Positions 22,597 through 35,134 are shown, numbered from the stretch's first letter. The stretch: 64,000 nt of DNA from Pohlia nutans (GCA_022496805.1 CM040104.1:3819650-3883649), one strand, 5' to 3'. Made by a program: numbers and translations. Notes: generated by a model from the sequence alone, not told the origin.

Positions 22597-23082
22597 CGCG
22601 CGACCTTGGGTTTATGTTACTTTTCTTTCCGTTGTGTAATCTCGTTGTCAATGAGGAGGTTTATGGACATCTCATCTACAGGTGGACTTTTAGGTTCAAC
22701 TTCCATGGATGAAGTTTCTCACTAATAGAACAAGTTTTTAGGGACTTTGGGGACTTGGTGGACAAACCTCAATCAATGATTATTTCTGGCCCGGCCTTAT
22801 GTTTACTTCTAATTACACTAGGTTGGTGTGTGCCGGAACTGTCCTCGCGTGTGTGTGCACGGTCTGGGTTATTACTAGATAATTAACCGTAGTAAGTTTA
22901 TATGTTATTGCAGATAAATGTGTCCGAGGCAGTGCTTGTTGATTTTCAAGGATACTCCGGTCACCAAGAAATAGTTTATCTTTCTGTATATACTAAATAA
23001 ATTCTGAAAGCATGGTTGGCTGCCTCCAGCTATTCAGCTTCTTCAACTGACTTTGTTTAAATTAAAGCAAACAATAGCATGT

Positions 23083-23396
23083 CCCATGGAGTGCACTCTT
23101 CAAGTACTGTAATTATACACGTGCGTGTACAACAAGGGTATTATTTAGAACAAGCATGTACAAAATGTACGTGTAAGAGACATATTTCAATCGAGTGGAA
23201 AGTAGATATACATGGGGCTTGGAGTTCAATTCCTCATTTTTAGCCCCTATGTACATATGGAAATGTATTTTGAGGTTGTGAGATTTGTACATATATTGCT
23301 TGATTTTAGCCAGAAAAAGAAAAGTATACTGGGGTGTTTTAATAAAGGGGTGCACGCACATGATTCCTGGCTTTATTGAATAGTGCACTCCATGAG
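23083..23396. mobile_element. GTGCACT-family MITE flanked by TAGCATGT
   Basis: The ends CATGGAGTGCACTCTTCAA and TTGAATAGTGCACTCCATG are inverted. TAGCATGT on both sides (23075-23082 and 23397-23404) is an 8-bp target duplication, typical of hAT-type elements. It begins at the border of the right inverted-repeat arm. A chance ORF overlaps it on the minus strand. Confidence 0.7.
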
Positions 23397-23604
23397 TAGC
23401 ATGTTTAATATAATTATACCGTGGGTACGTGAATAAATGGTTCAACAATTTTCATGAATATTCTTTAAAATTCTTTATTCACTGTATTAAAACAATGTTT
23501 TTTGGAAAAAAAAAATTCTAAGATTTTCCCACTTTTGTTCTTTTAAATTGATTTCTGCCGGTCAAGACTAGCTATTAAGGTATTGTATACACCCTAGATC
23601 ATAA

Positions 23605-24172
23605 TTAACCCTTAAGAGTCCACACTACAATTACTCAGTCAAACCACATCAATTCTTCACATATTAAAATATATTACATTCTTCTGGTATTTTTCTCTAG
23701 TATTTTTCTCATATAAGATATTTTTAACCCGATTTTCCCTGATTTTTTCGTAATTATTTAAATTGAAATAAAATTTATAAGATTTCTCAAAGTTTTTTCT
23801 TGTAAAAATCATATTAATTACAAAGATGCTTAGAATAGTATAATTTTTTTAAGGAAAAAAGTAAATTATAGTGATGAACAACAAGGTGTAGGTGGCATGC
23901 TTCTTCAGCTTACATAAAAAGAAATTCGATAAAAAAATCTTTTTCAGTTGAATTTTAAGGATTTGAGCTTTAAAGTGCTGTAAAAAAAACGTAATTTTAA
24001 CAATTTTGAAGAATGATAAATTGGACTAGAAAGTAGAAGATAGCTGACATACTTCCATACTTTCTTAGGTGGGACCATTTTCATTTGAAATTGGGAACTA
24101 GGTGAAAATCAACGTTTGACTGAAAAACAGCCAAACATGGTCCCACAGGCTCCTTGTACACCAAAGGATTAA
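23605..24172. mobile_element. piggyBac-type MITE 2
   Basis: Starts TTAACCCTTAAGAGTCC and ends TACACCAAAGGATTAA. The TIR match is weaker than in the other elements, but the length (568 bp) and TTAA borders fit. It lies two bases from the next element. Confidence 0.55.
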
Positions 24173-24174
24173 TA

Positions 24175-24751
24175 TTAACCCCTATAGGACCGGGGGTGTT
24201 GAATTGAGCTCTTGTTTTCTTGACTAGCTCTTGTAACAGGCTCAATTCCTCATTGGTGTGGGGTAGTTTTGACGATCAACACCGTTGAAATTAAAAAAGA
24301 TTTACATAGCTTTTGTATGAAAAAGGATAAAAAATCGCACAATTTTGAGAAAATGCCACCGTTGAGAAGGTTGATGGTACTAATTTGGGGTATTTTGTAC
24401 ACGTGCTAAAATCGGATTGTTCAAAAGTGCTCTAAAAATTATGCATTTTTTACTGTGCATAGAGATCATCATTTTAAACATGTGATAAAAATTTCACGTA
24501 ATTTCGAGGTGTGAGAAGGAAGATATGAGAGTCTGAAGTAACGCCTACTTAGTCTCCTTGCAACTAAAAAAAATCATCAAAAATCGCACACTTCATGAAT
24601 TTCCAATCAAGACGTACATACAGATTCAGCTCTTAAAAAGAGCCAAGGTCTCTTTCTTGCTCATCCTACAATTCAAAGCCCAAGAATTAGAATTTCCTCA
24701 CTTTCTAGTTCCAGAAGCCGCATGAGGGCCTTATGGTCCTTTATGGGTTAA
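24175..24751. mobile_element. piggyBac-type MITE 3
   Basis: Starts TTAACCCCTATAGGACC and ends GGTCCTTTATGGGTTAA, which are inverted matches. It is 577 bp with TTAA borders and no ORF. Confidence 0.8.
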
Positions 24752-24916
24752 GCTAACAGTTTTTCTTTTGGCAATGCAAGAAATTAAGCATCTTCTTGAT
24801 TATCAAGTGCTTGAATGTTCCCCTCAAAATTGATTCAAATCGTGTGACAACTTAGATGGTCTGTCTCTTTCGATGCCCATGTCAAAAGTCACTATTCTTT
24901 CAACTGGCTTAAGTGA

Positions 24917-25488
24917 TTAACCCCTAAAGGACCGTGGTTTTTTCGGTTTTTGAGTATCATTTTCACCTCTTTCTATTCGTTTTCTTGTGCATATATTTTT
25001 TTCTCTTAATAGAAAATACCAAATCAAACATGTATATAATTAAAATTCAAGATTTTCTTTTACCAATTTAACAAATTTTCCCATGTCTTCAAAGACGGTC
25101 AGAAAAATATCAAAAAAGACTGCAATTTCATCTTTTCAATTCAAACGCTATAATCTTGCAATCTATACGGTCAAATTCTATGAAAATTTTACCATGCACT
25201 CTCCTGGTAATTTAAAACAAGATCCTACGGTTAGAGTTGAAAAATAATAATTTCCAAGGTTTATTTTGAGCCCGGCCCACACTGCCCGTTCTCCCCAAAA
25301 AAAACCCCTTTTGCTCCATAACGTCCACTTAAAAAGTCAGAATAAAAAAATAAAATAGATCCCCATTTTTGTATTGATATACCGATTTCACATAATTTAT
25401 TTCAAACAACAAAAATAAAAATTCACACCGTGGGAACTTACCCGAACATGTTCGGGTAAATTAGGACACTTGGTCCTTCACGGGTTAA
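24917..25488. mobile_element. piggyBac-type MITE 4
   Basis: Starts TTAACCCCTAAAGGACC and ends GGTCCTTCACGGGTTAA. Near the right end is a perfect 16-bp palindrome, CCCGAACATGTTCGGG (25441-25456). Interior sequence at about 25140-25380 is shared with the truncated element at 38112-38570. Confidence 0.82.
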
Positions 25489-25558
25489 TTTGATTCTTCT
25501 GATACCTAGTGCTTACTTTCAGGGAGAACTATATTCATGTATGTTTACTACTTTCAAC

Positions 25559-26356
25559 TTAACCCTTTAGTGCCTAGGGTACTGTAGCAGACAGCTCTGG
25601 ATTTCAGTGGGTTTTTCCACTGTGGTTGAGACTACCAAAAATAGAATGGGTTAAATTAGAAAGTAACCGTACAATTCTATTCTCACATTTTATTAAAATT
25701 TGAGAATCATCCGATGGTGGGATCGGAAGATTATAGTATGTATTTGAACTGTATAATGCACGCTCAAAAACGAGATTTTGGAGGGTGTGTGACTTCAAAG
25801 TTAAATAGAATTTGAGGTAAATTTTCAAAAATAAAAGCAAAGAAGTTCAGCTATGCCCTATGTCAACACCTCTCCGTTGCAATCTTTCATATCAAAAATA
25901 GACTCACACATAATTATTGTGAGATTTATAAGTGAAAGTGACTTGTCCATGTACGGTTTAGGACAAAATTTTATACGTTGAAAATTGACAGGAGTCGGTA
26001 CATTAGTCAAGATCGGATTACACACACTAATGGAAGATGAAGAAGAGAACACAGTCCAAAAAAATAAAACAAGATAACAAACTTCCAAACACAAGAAATA
26101 CTACACAATACATATGTTGTATTTGTAAGTATTTACTGTATTTTCAAGTATTTGCAGTATTTTTGCGTTCTGTTGATAGGTATTTTGATAGTTGTACAAT
26201 TCCAAATTGAAAATTTCTTTTTCTGGAAGGTGCGTGATGTATGTGCGCAAATCTGAACTTCAAAACTGAAGTTCCAATTCTTCACGGATTCTCTGCTATT
26301 TGCATTTCGGACGTTGTAGTGACCATAATGTGGTTTGCTAGGCACTAAAGGGTTAA
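25559..26356. mobile_element. piggyBac-type MITE 5 with perfect 19-bp TIR
   Basis: TTAACCCTTTAGTGCCTAG at the left is exactly inverted at the right (CTAGGCACTAAAGGGTTAA). It is 798 bp and AT-rich. ORFs on the minus strand inside it are not gene-like. It has the internal motif GTACGGTTTAGGA at about 25951. Confidence 0.87.
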
Positions 26357-26506
26357 TTGTGAGAGTCTGGTCAGAACGCAATCAAGTCCATATCTATGAC
26401 CGTTTAGTACATCAATAAATGTTGGCTGAAACTTCATCTGATTTTGCAACTCTGAACATACTTATGGGTAAGGTAGATGACCCAATAACCGACGTGTAAT
26501 ATGGTA

Positions 26507-27705
26507 GACATGCCAATGATCATAGAGTTCCAATGACCGCACAGTTCTAATCATAATACACATGTCAATGACTGCACACTTTCACCACACAACTTCAATA
26601 GAAATGTAAGGTATCGTTCAATCACTGCACGCCGTGTGGTGAAGGGTTCCAAGTAAATTTTCATTAACCCCTAAGCGTCCCGGCGTCCATATTATGGACG
26701 TTTTTGGGGGTACAGTCACCTTCGAAGAGCTGTAACTTTTGCAAAACGTGTCCGATTTTGCTGAAATTTTGAAAAACTCCCCGCATGATGTATGGAATGT
26801 GTGGTAAAAAATTCAGATCAATCCAAGATGAATTGAATTTTTGGTGATCATTTGAAAGTAGGTATGTTTTTTTTTTGGACAGTTCTGTGAATTTTGATGG
26901 CAGTAACTTCGGGGGCTTGTATCTCCTTCATCCCAAGTCCGTTTTCAATAAAACTTGTTGGGTTGAATTCCCCTTGAAGTCTAGTTATCATGGTAAAATT
27001 TTCAGGTCAATCCATGTTTTTATGAATGTTTGGGAGTCATTTTAGTGCACGGGTCTAGTTTGGACACTTTTTGCTTTTTGGTTCAAATGGGTCACTTTTC
27101 GGGCTACTTTTTGACATTGCAAGGCCATTTTAGGGCACATTAAATTTTTTTCATGAGGCTTTTTTGGTACTAATGTGTTTATATGATGATTTTGAACAAC
27201 TTTTTAGTTCAACGTTTTTTCATTTGAGTAATTTTGAAAACGAATTTCACCTCTAACTGTGTTGCTAGGAAAATTTCAGCATCCTTTTTTAGCACTAAAA
27301 CACTATGATCTTGCAATCTATATGGCCAAATGACCCCAAAATTGATCCACATGATCTACAACATGTATGTTACAAGATTGTACGGTTGAGATTTCTATAC
27401 CTCACTTACATTTAGACCTACAACACATCAAAAGCGATGATGATTTTAAGCCCAAAAAAGCTAGGGACCTTTAGGGGTTAAAATCATACCCAATGCGTTT
27501 GACGTGCAATAAAAGTTATTGTACAAAATATTTTTGAGTGTGATTTTTTCAAGGCAAATTCCAACTTGACAAACCACAATCTTTCAAAATTGTGAGTTTC
27601 TACAGTTCACAATCTTTCACAATCTTTCACAATCTTTTCAAGTGTGAGTTTCTACATTCTCGTGGAGAAGGATTTGAGTATTGCATGTGCGGTCATTGGC
27701 ATGTC
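26507..27705. mobile_element. TA-type MITE (GACATGCCAATGATC ends), interrupted copy
   Basis: Homologous to 15360-15686. It begins GACATGCCAATGATC after TA and ends GTCATTGGCATGTC. It is split at TTAA by the piggyBac-type element 26664-27481. A short CACAATCTTT repeat expansion lies at about 27605-27640. Confidence 0.75.
26664..27481 (+). mobile_element. piggyBac-type MITE 6 inserted in another MITE
   Basis: It runs TTAACCCCTAAGCGTCC ... GACCTTTAGGGGTTAA. CGTCCA-TATTA-TGGACG lies at 26684-26700, 16 nt inside the TTAA. Removing it with one TTAA gives the uninterrupted sequence seen at 15511-15530. It is therefore a precise insertion with TTAA duplication. Confidence 0.92.
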
Positions 27706-28125
27706 TTCTATATAAACCAACAATGTCTCCAACAGCTGTTCATTGAAAGCTCCAAATTCTATATTAGTACCAGATTTGTGTAAAAAGCTTAAAGTGTTGG
27801 TTTATGGGCCATCCAGTATACCTAGAACTTTAAAATGAAGCAATAATTATACATCTTGAATAGCAGGGTTGTCTTACTTGATCACTAGACAGAGTGTCAA
27901 AAACAACGTGGAAGACGTATAGTAAACTTCCCCACTTGTCAGATAAGCAAAATTTTAGAATATATCTAGAATAATTTAGAATATTCAGAAATATTCAGAA
28001 ATATTTCATCCAAGTTGTATAACATATTTGACGCTCGTCTAATTAGACAGTCAACGTTAAACGTCTAATACAATGTCAAGATTGAAAATAGTGCTAGCCA
28101 CGACAACCCTGTCGAATAGGCTCTT
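27706..28125. other. No gene recognised
   Basis: AT-rich intergenic sequence between two transposon-derived regions. Confidence 0.35.
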
Positions 28126-28949
28126 AGGGGGTGCACTCTTTATTGTCTTTGCCCCACCAGGGGAGAGACTACGGAAACGCTTCGTTTTTCAGGAGTTACC
28201 AGGAATTACAGGTCTGAACGGCAAAAAGAAGCTGTAAAGTAAATTTAGGGTAAATACTAAGGCAGAGACTGCGCGACTAGCCGCTTGTTAAACATGGGAA
28301 TCACTTGCGTTTATGACCCCCCTTTAAAATACCCCTTGTACAATAGGGTCCAAAAATAATTCAAATTTTTCTCCAAGCTAGAAACCATGATCTTTGAGCT
28401 CCTTTGGGCTCAAAAATGCATCAAATCACAAACCATAAAGTGCATTGGAAAGGTAATAGAGTCTAGTTTTAAGCTTCAACAATTTTGTTTTAGTATTTAA
28501 TCTTTTTGGATAATTCTTTTCAATATGAAAATTCTAAAAATGATTTGAAACTTTCACAATGGTTTGCAAAATGATTTGAAACTTCAATCAGTTATATTTT
28601 AGTAAAAAAAAATCCCAAAATTTGTGATTCTTATTTGTATTTGATTCTTAAGACAATTTATATATTTTCTTGATACATTATAAGTAACAAAAGTTGTATC
28701 CATTTTTGCCTAAAGTAAAGGTTAAAAATGGGTTTTAAATGGGGTTTTTGCATTTAATTAAAAATAGATGAACGTATTCTTTTTGGGATTGAAACTCATA
28801 TGTAAGTGTAGTGCATCTTGTATATTAGAACATGTTTAAATTTGGCTCATAAAAACCTAAATTTCTCATTGTAATGGTAATACATATAAATTTGAGAAAT
28901 TCAAATCATTTTTGGACCCTACTGTTCAGTAAGAATATTCTTTTATTTG

Positions 28950-28983
<34 letters not shown>

Positions 28984-29110
28984 GAAAATATGCAACCCTA
29001 TTTTCAATCCTAAATATGCTTTTTGTATGTACATAGTACAGTAGTGTTCAAATAAATCCGCCTCTTGTGCACTCACATGATTCTTCACACATAAAAGAGT
29101 GCACCCCCGG
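28126..29110. mobile_element. Possible ~1 kb member of the GGGGGTGCACTC family
   Basis: GGGGGTGCACTCTTTAT at about 28127 is inverted at ATAAAAGAGTGCACCCCC (about 29091-29108). The flanks AATAGGCT and ATCAGGCT are only roughly alike, so the target duplication has decayed or the borders are approximate. It contains an (AT)n run at about 28953-28982. Confidence 0.5.
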
Positions 29111-29268
29111 GATCAGGCTATTGCACGCACATGGCTACAACTGATTGTATGAGTTCATGTTGTTATTGGAATCAAATGACATGCCAACCCTGATAGTCAC
29201 GTACAGTAGTGCAAAGTTTGGATTAAAAATGTAGATGAAAACACAAGAAGTTGAACCTTCAGCAAATA

Positions 29269-29290
29269 TTAACCCTTAAAGGTCCAAAGA
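29269..29290 (+). mobile_element. Isolated piggyBac-type end
   Basis: TTAACCCTTAAAGGTCC matches the TIR consensus. No clear partner end was found before the transporter gene. Confidence 0.4.
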
Positions 29291-29632
29291 GCCCATTCTA
29301 ACCCACAGTATTACACAACGGCATTCCATTGTATTTGGAATGGCTCTACACCTCCTATGGGTTTAAGATCAAAAGTGAAGTTAAAATTCATGTTGACATG
29401 GTTTTAATGAGCTATTGAGGTCTCAATTTGGAACTTTCTACTTACAACAAATGCCAAATATACGCCAATGTATCTACTATCCCCAGGGGACCTACAAGAT
29501 TAGTACATACATACATACATATTGATTTCCCAGTCATACCACGCCAACGTTGATGCACTTCCAAACGTTTAGTCACAGATGATCAGTTTAAAAGGACCAA
29601 ATTCCTACTAGTGTTTGATGCCTTAACAGGCA

Positions 29633-32600
29633 TTACAATGCATTAAGTTTGTCCTCGGGTGTGTGCATTGCCCCTTTTTCTGGTGGGAGGAGTGTGTATG
29701 CATGACAAACCTCAGGCTTTGATATCTCCCCGACATCCTTCTCCATTGCGTAACAGATATACACTGTGTCGATCACAGAAGTTATGGCTTGATGAAACTG
29801 TCCCAGTCCTGTCATTGTTGCAACAAAGCAGAATATGATAACAATAAACGACATCTGAAGTTCCATGTCCGTAAAATACTCCAACGCACTGTAAACCTGC
29901 AGCATGAACAACCAATAACTTCAGCGTTCAAATCTAACCGGCATCAGCCACATCCACATTGATTATGCTACTTCAGCACCCCAAACAATAACAGAAAAAT
30001 CAACCCTCCATTAAAATGGAAACCAAAGTCTGCTTAACAATTTGGCAGAATTGGACATGGCCACCTGAAACCACTTAGGTAAGCCACCCTATTTGTGCCA
30101 CAATTTGGAAGTCACTCGGTTTGTGCCACATCTTGAAAGCCAACCACCCTATTTGTACCAGTGTGTACGGTCAATAGTGTATATATCGAGTTTCAAATGT
30201 AAGACACTGATACATAGTGAATTAATACAAAGCCGCACAAATAGGGTGGTTTACCTTACAATTTAGGTTGAGGGAACAAAATTACACTTTACACATCTCA
30301 GAGCACCAATTGCTCACTCACAAAATTAAGGTAGAGGTATCCATAGCCGATAAGTACCCTGTAATTAATTTGTAAACCACTAGGAAGCTACGTTCTATGA
30401 ACTCAAAAGCCAACACAGTGTTGGCCAATACATAGCAACCAACAGAGAGCAATTTTATGTTTGGGAATTGATCCCAACATTTCTGTCGCTTATAGGTGAA
30501 CCTATATATTAATCTCAATGGGTTTCGAAGAACTTTTCACTTAATTTTATTTTTTATAAATTTAATTGTGAAGTTGAAAAACCGAAAAAAATTACAAGTC
30601 TACAATTGATATTTGTTTCTTTGTGAAAGAAAATTTGATCTCATTAATGAAACTTCAACATTTTCCATGCTCAAAACCTTATTTTATTGGTTATGGGTAC
30701 TTCAAACTACCTTAAAAGGACAGAGAGGAATTAATGAGGATAGTTTATTGACCAACTTACAACAAAAGATTGAAGGATTCCATAAATGAAGCTTATGCTT
30801 ATAAACACATGATGGACCAAGAAGGAAAAAATCCCAATAGTCGATAAGGAATTCCGTTGCAAGAGTTGGTTTGCTTTCTTTGATGACTCCCAAAAGCTAT
30901 CTCCTGAGATGGCTGCAAAGTTGACGGCAAATCGGGGATGACACTCAGGGAAATCGAGTGTCATCCACGAAACACACCCCCGTACAATGTTTGAGATGAT
31001 CCCTTGGCGGTAGGAGCAGCTATTTAACACCCTGTTGGTGGCCTTCTTTACAAGCCCCATGATTGCAACAACCATTGTGGTGATAATCGTGCCCAAATTG
31101 CATGCTGTTCCAAATGATGGCCCAAATGCATTCCTGTCATTACAACAATGAAGGTCAAATAATAAGTATTAAATAAGAATTAAATAAAAGAGATTCGATT
31201 CTAGCCACTGATTGATTTTAGTTTACTAATATTTGTTTATTCACTAGTAAGTATAATTAGGTCATTTATAACTGGTCCCTGGTGACTCAAATAAATTTAA
31301 AAAAAATAATTTTGGACCATTAAAGTCACAAATGACCAATTTTGAAAGATCAAATTCCTACTACCTCAGTGAACGCTTGATGTTGCCCATGGTGGATGAA
31401 GAGCCTGCCGGGGCAAAGTACCAGTGTGCAACAGTGCCGCTCACTACTAAGATTTGAAGTTGAATCATGACCATAAACACCCAGGAAGCTGTAAAGAGTG
31501 CAATAAACAGAACCAGATTGTTAGAGTTTGCAAAAAAAACCATTGTGAGAAGAGAAGCCCAAATCTTAGGGAAATCATTTTCTCAAAAAAAAATTCTCTT
31601 TTAGTATAGTGAAAAAGAGAATCTTGAAGAAAATTTGACATCTGTGTTCTTTTTCTTGAAGCCTAACTGGCAACGTAAAAAAAATTGGGAAAGAATATTT
31701 GGCGATATCTTAAGCTTACAATCATATTTTGATAGAATTTCTTCATACTTAGGTAGTTTTCTTCACAAAATCTGGCTATCTTCGCAAAAAATGTAGAGAA
31801 AATCTAGCGAAAAAAAATCAAAATTTTCTCATTTTTTTCCTTAACAAAAGAGAAATGTCATATTTTGTATAGAAATCTAGCAAAATATAGAGAGAAAAAA
31901 AAACGCTGCATACAAGTCACCTCATTGTTATGAATTTTCAAACAAAAAGTCGTCTAGACCATTGAAATTGTCCCGTATACTTGTCATACCTATAAAATCC
32001 AAGTGTAGGGACGGTTTCAAGGCTCTTTTACAGGGACAATTAGAAAACAATCCTACATGTCAGGAATGGATGCAGGGACGGTTTTAGGTATGGCATCAAG
32101 GGTGACAGAGGGAGTACTATGTACCTGCGAGAGCCACATAAGCAGAGACCCATGCCGGACGTTGTTCTCGGCAGCAAGGATATCCAGTGGCATAGTAGTA
32201 ACATCCCTTGGATAGATCATTCAGCACATCAAAATTGGGTACAATGTGGTTGTTATTGACTGCATACCAAATGAAGGTGACGATGGGTCCGTTCACCAAA
32301 ACCATGGAGCCCAGCAACATAACCGGGTTCAAAACCAGAAGCCAAAAGTGGTCCTTGAGAGCCTTCGTTGCCATCTTGAGAAGCTCAACTGTGACCTCAA
32401 AAGTGTTTCTGGAAAAGTTCTTCCAGAGCTGGTAAGCTGACAGAGCTGATAGACCTGGCATGTAGACAGCATAAAAGATCTGAGTAGACGTGGGCATCTC
32501 CGTTGCACAACCTTCATTTATACCGTAACACCATGTCACCCAGCAGACGTACAAACCGAATGGAACCATGCTCAAGAGCGGAGGCAACACCATGACAAGT

Positions 32601-33034
32601 CCTCGCGTGTAACGATGCAATAGCCAGAAAAAAATTAGCCCCACTGGGAAGGTCATCACCATAACTGAGAGTGGAACAATGGCCATCAGTTTCAGAACAC
32701 CATCATTGTCATCAGTTTCTTGTGAAGATCCTCCCTGCTCGCACTCGTTTGTGGCCGGATTGAACTTTGAACGTTGTAATTTGGTGAAGTCTGCGCGTGT
32801 GAAGGCGACGATCCCTATTCCGTATGTGAGGAGAATAGTACCAAGGAAGAGGAACTTGAAAACTGTGTCTCGGTTTGGCCTTTTGCCTATGTTGATGGTG
32901 AAGCTCATCATGTCCTTGGGTGGAAATGATATGTGCGTTGAATCATCATCATCATCATCTTTCAGCTTGCTGGGGTTTTCATTTTTGGATGGTATCAGTG
33001 CATCATGCTCTTGTGCTTCAAGATTGGCCTCCAT
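29633..33034 (-). CDS. Choline-transporter-like (CTL/SLC44-type) membrane protein, 4 exons
   Basis: Exons 32125-33034, 31365-31488, 30761-31133 and 29633-29896 join with canonical GT-AG sites in consistent phases, giving 556 residues. A soluble N-terminus with a run of Asp (about 26-31) is followed by membrane segments near residues 59-79, 115-139, 146-168, 185-200 and 230-258. More follow in exons 2-4 (WVFMVMIQLQILVVSG, TIITTMVVAIMGL, FSFLVHHVFISISFIYGI, FIVIIFCFVATMTGL). VSGTVAHWYFA, the FGPSFGTACNLG region and the late VIDTVYICYAM motif are typical of CTL proteins. The family moves choline or related solutes across membranes. Length is normal for the family. Substrate is not readable from sequence. 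Confidence 0.8.
30080..30257. repeat. Inverted-end element in the last intron of the CTL gene
   Basis: TAAGCCACCCTATTTGTGC is inverted at GCACAAATAGGGTGGTTTA. The phrase CACCCTATTTGT also occurs a third time, near 30148. Probably a small MITE. Confidence 0.65.
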
Positions 33035-33544
33035 GTTTACCGCTCTGATTCAAATTCAATAAATTTTAGGCTCAATATTGCACCACATCAGCAAACATTA
33101 TGGACTTGATAACGTTTAAAAACCAGGAGGCTTGAGAACAACATAAGAAAGTCAAAATTAAGAGGTAAAGTGATTGCTTGAACTTTCAATTGGAAGTCCT
33201 TTTTAGTAAATTTCAACAAGGCTTTGCCCAGGGGCAATCAAAACACTTCTTCTCAATACATAGAATATTTGGTGCACCTGTGTTGATTGTCAACTTATGA
33301 CTAGCTTCTTACAATGGTGATATTTCAAAAGATTGGCGCCCATCTGTAACCTCAGATCTACACCAGCTCTAGTTTTTAGAGCTCGATTTGAATGTCACAA
33401 TTTTGGCACTCAGAAACACGTCAGTTTAGTTAACACTCAGACCGTTAACTTTCTTGCAGAGAACGTACCGACAACTTTCTTCCCTCCCTCCCAAAAGCAT
33501 GCGTCTCTATTTAATTAGCTTGATCTGCAGCAAACCCTCACTAG
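33035..33544. other. 5' flank of the CTL gene
   Basis: Probable promoter and leader of the minus-strand transporter. No specific element is called. A block near 33340-33420 resembles an inverted block at about 18395-18460. Confidence 0.35.
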
Positions 33545-33935
33545 GTCAACTCAGGCTACCGACACTTTGTAAAGGAGGTGTAAACGAAGCTTAGGGTTCA
33601 ATTTGAGCCCACAGTTCCTCTACAAAGTGTCGGTAGCCTAAGTTGACCCCGTGGGTTTGCTACAGATCATCAGAAAGGTGTGGGTCCAAATTGAACCCTG
33701 GGTCAACTTCGGCTACCGACACTTTGTAAAGGAGGTGTAAATGAAGCTTAGGGTTCAATTTGAGCCCACATCCTCTACAAAGTGTCGGTAGCCTAAGTTG
33801 ACCCAGCGGGTTTCCTACAGATCATCAGAAAGGTGTGGGTTCAAATTGAACCCTGGGTCAGCTTAGGCTACCGACACTATGTCACATCAGAAAGGTGTGT
33901 GCTCTTGAAATTGAACCCTAAGCTTCATTTACATG
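33545..33935. repeat. Tandem array whose unit is itself an inverted repeat
   Basis: The unit is about 156 bp: GGCTACCGACACTTTGTA...AAGCTTAGGGTTCAATTTGA..., then the inverted TACAAAGTGTCGGTAGCC. Copies begin near 33545 and 33700, with a shortened third from about 33854. The phrases AGGCTACCGACACT and GAACCCT occur on both strands, so long hairpins can form. Confidence 0.85.
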
Positions 33936-34924
33936 TAGTGAAAATATATCGAAGATTGAAGCAGTTTGCCTGTGATATATCGAAGAGCTAGTAAGCAATT
34001 AATTCAACAACAGAACTGGCATGGTAAGTGGAATGAAATCAATACCTTGCAATTAAATATATGCACAAGTTCCACCTCGAACGTTCGTAGCCCAGGGCTC
34101 ACAATAATCGCTCCACCGACAAAACCAATCTGCCGTTTCCAAGAGCTAGACTGTCTTCTTCCAAAACCAAACGCACTGTAAATCTCAACTCCTCCGGCCT
34201 TGCAAACCCATCCCGGACTACTTATCCCACATGCTTGAGCTTTGCACGGATTGACCAGTATTGTCTAGTATTATTGCCTCCTCTCCATCTGCAACGTACA
34301 CACTATTGACACTATACTGACACTATCCCATAGGGTGCTTTTAAACTGTCTCCGAACGTAACTGCTGGAGTACGTTTGAGACTGGTTTTGGGAAATGAAT
34401 TTTTCCAAGCGGAATACCGGTACTCTAAATTAGTAAGAACATATGTACCGTTCCTCACACTAAAATTATTCATCTATGTTTGAACTTTGAAGAGCCCTTG
34501 TCATGTGAGAGGCAGTTTGTCAACGCAATATTTGTCAACGCGGTAACTGAGCTCATTGCTGTAGCCCTGGAATCACTGGAATGGGCCGACTGGGTACAAC
34601 TGAAGGCCCATTCACATCCACCAACTCTGCCGCACGCACGCATGTTAGGAAGCAACGCAATGCAAAAAATGAATATGTCTATAGTTGCAGCACTGTAACG
34701 CAGTTGCACAGTGGTTCAACAGTAGTTGCAGCAGGAAAGGACAAAGCTGTGACTATTTTTTTGTTTCTTCATTTTACCTCCCATCCTTTCAGGAATGCAA
34801 ACACAACAGTGGCAGGGGGCTGGTGTGAATGGGCCATGAGTCCACCCTAGCACTCTAGTGTACCCAGCTAATTTTTTCTGGCGAGTTTTGGCCATAATCA
34901 CTTACCTGATTTTGGGAGTGGCTA
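33936..34924. other. No gene recognised
   Basis: Overlapping ORFs of 60-89 codons at 34470-34901 occur on both strands. None has a domain, a signal or a homologue in the window. Confidence 0.35.
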
Positions 34925-35127
34925 CACTGAAATCACCGTATATTGTGGGTGGGTGAATTGCTAAGTACATTCATCCATTTGGACAAATTCTCATGCACTG
35001 TGTTTGGACAAATTGTCATCCATTTTGAACACCTTTTCATCAGATTTTACCACATTATTTTGGAAAAATAATTATTGGTAGAGCCTCTCGTAAATACCGT
35101 AGGCCACAATATATGGTGATTTCAGTG
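34925..35127. mobile_element. TA-flanked MITE (CACTGAAATCACC ends)
   Basis: CACTGAAATCACCGTATATT at the left and AATATATGGTGATTTCAGTG at the right are inverted, with TA outside both. It is 203 bp, mariner- or CACTA-like in form. Confidence 0.7.
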
Positions 35128-35134
35128 TAGTTGG

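Larger units (their letters stand above)
19235..23082 (+). repeat. Right arm of the large inverted duplication
   Basis: This is the inverted partner of 11535-14205, in two blocks (about 19235-19600 and 20765-23082). The interruption holds extra DNA including the piggyBac-type MITE at 20147-20723, so at least that insertion is younger than the duplication or was lost from the other arm. Confidence 0.82.

Noticed and set aside
34470..34901. Overlapping 60-89 codon ORFs on both strands
   Set aside because: No domain, signal or repeat copy, and the overlap on both strands points to chance.
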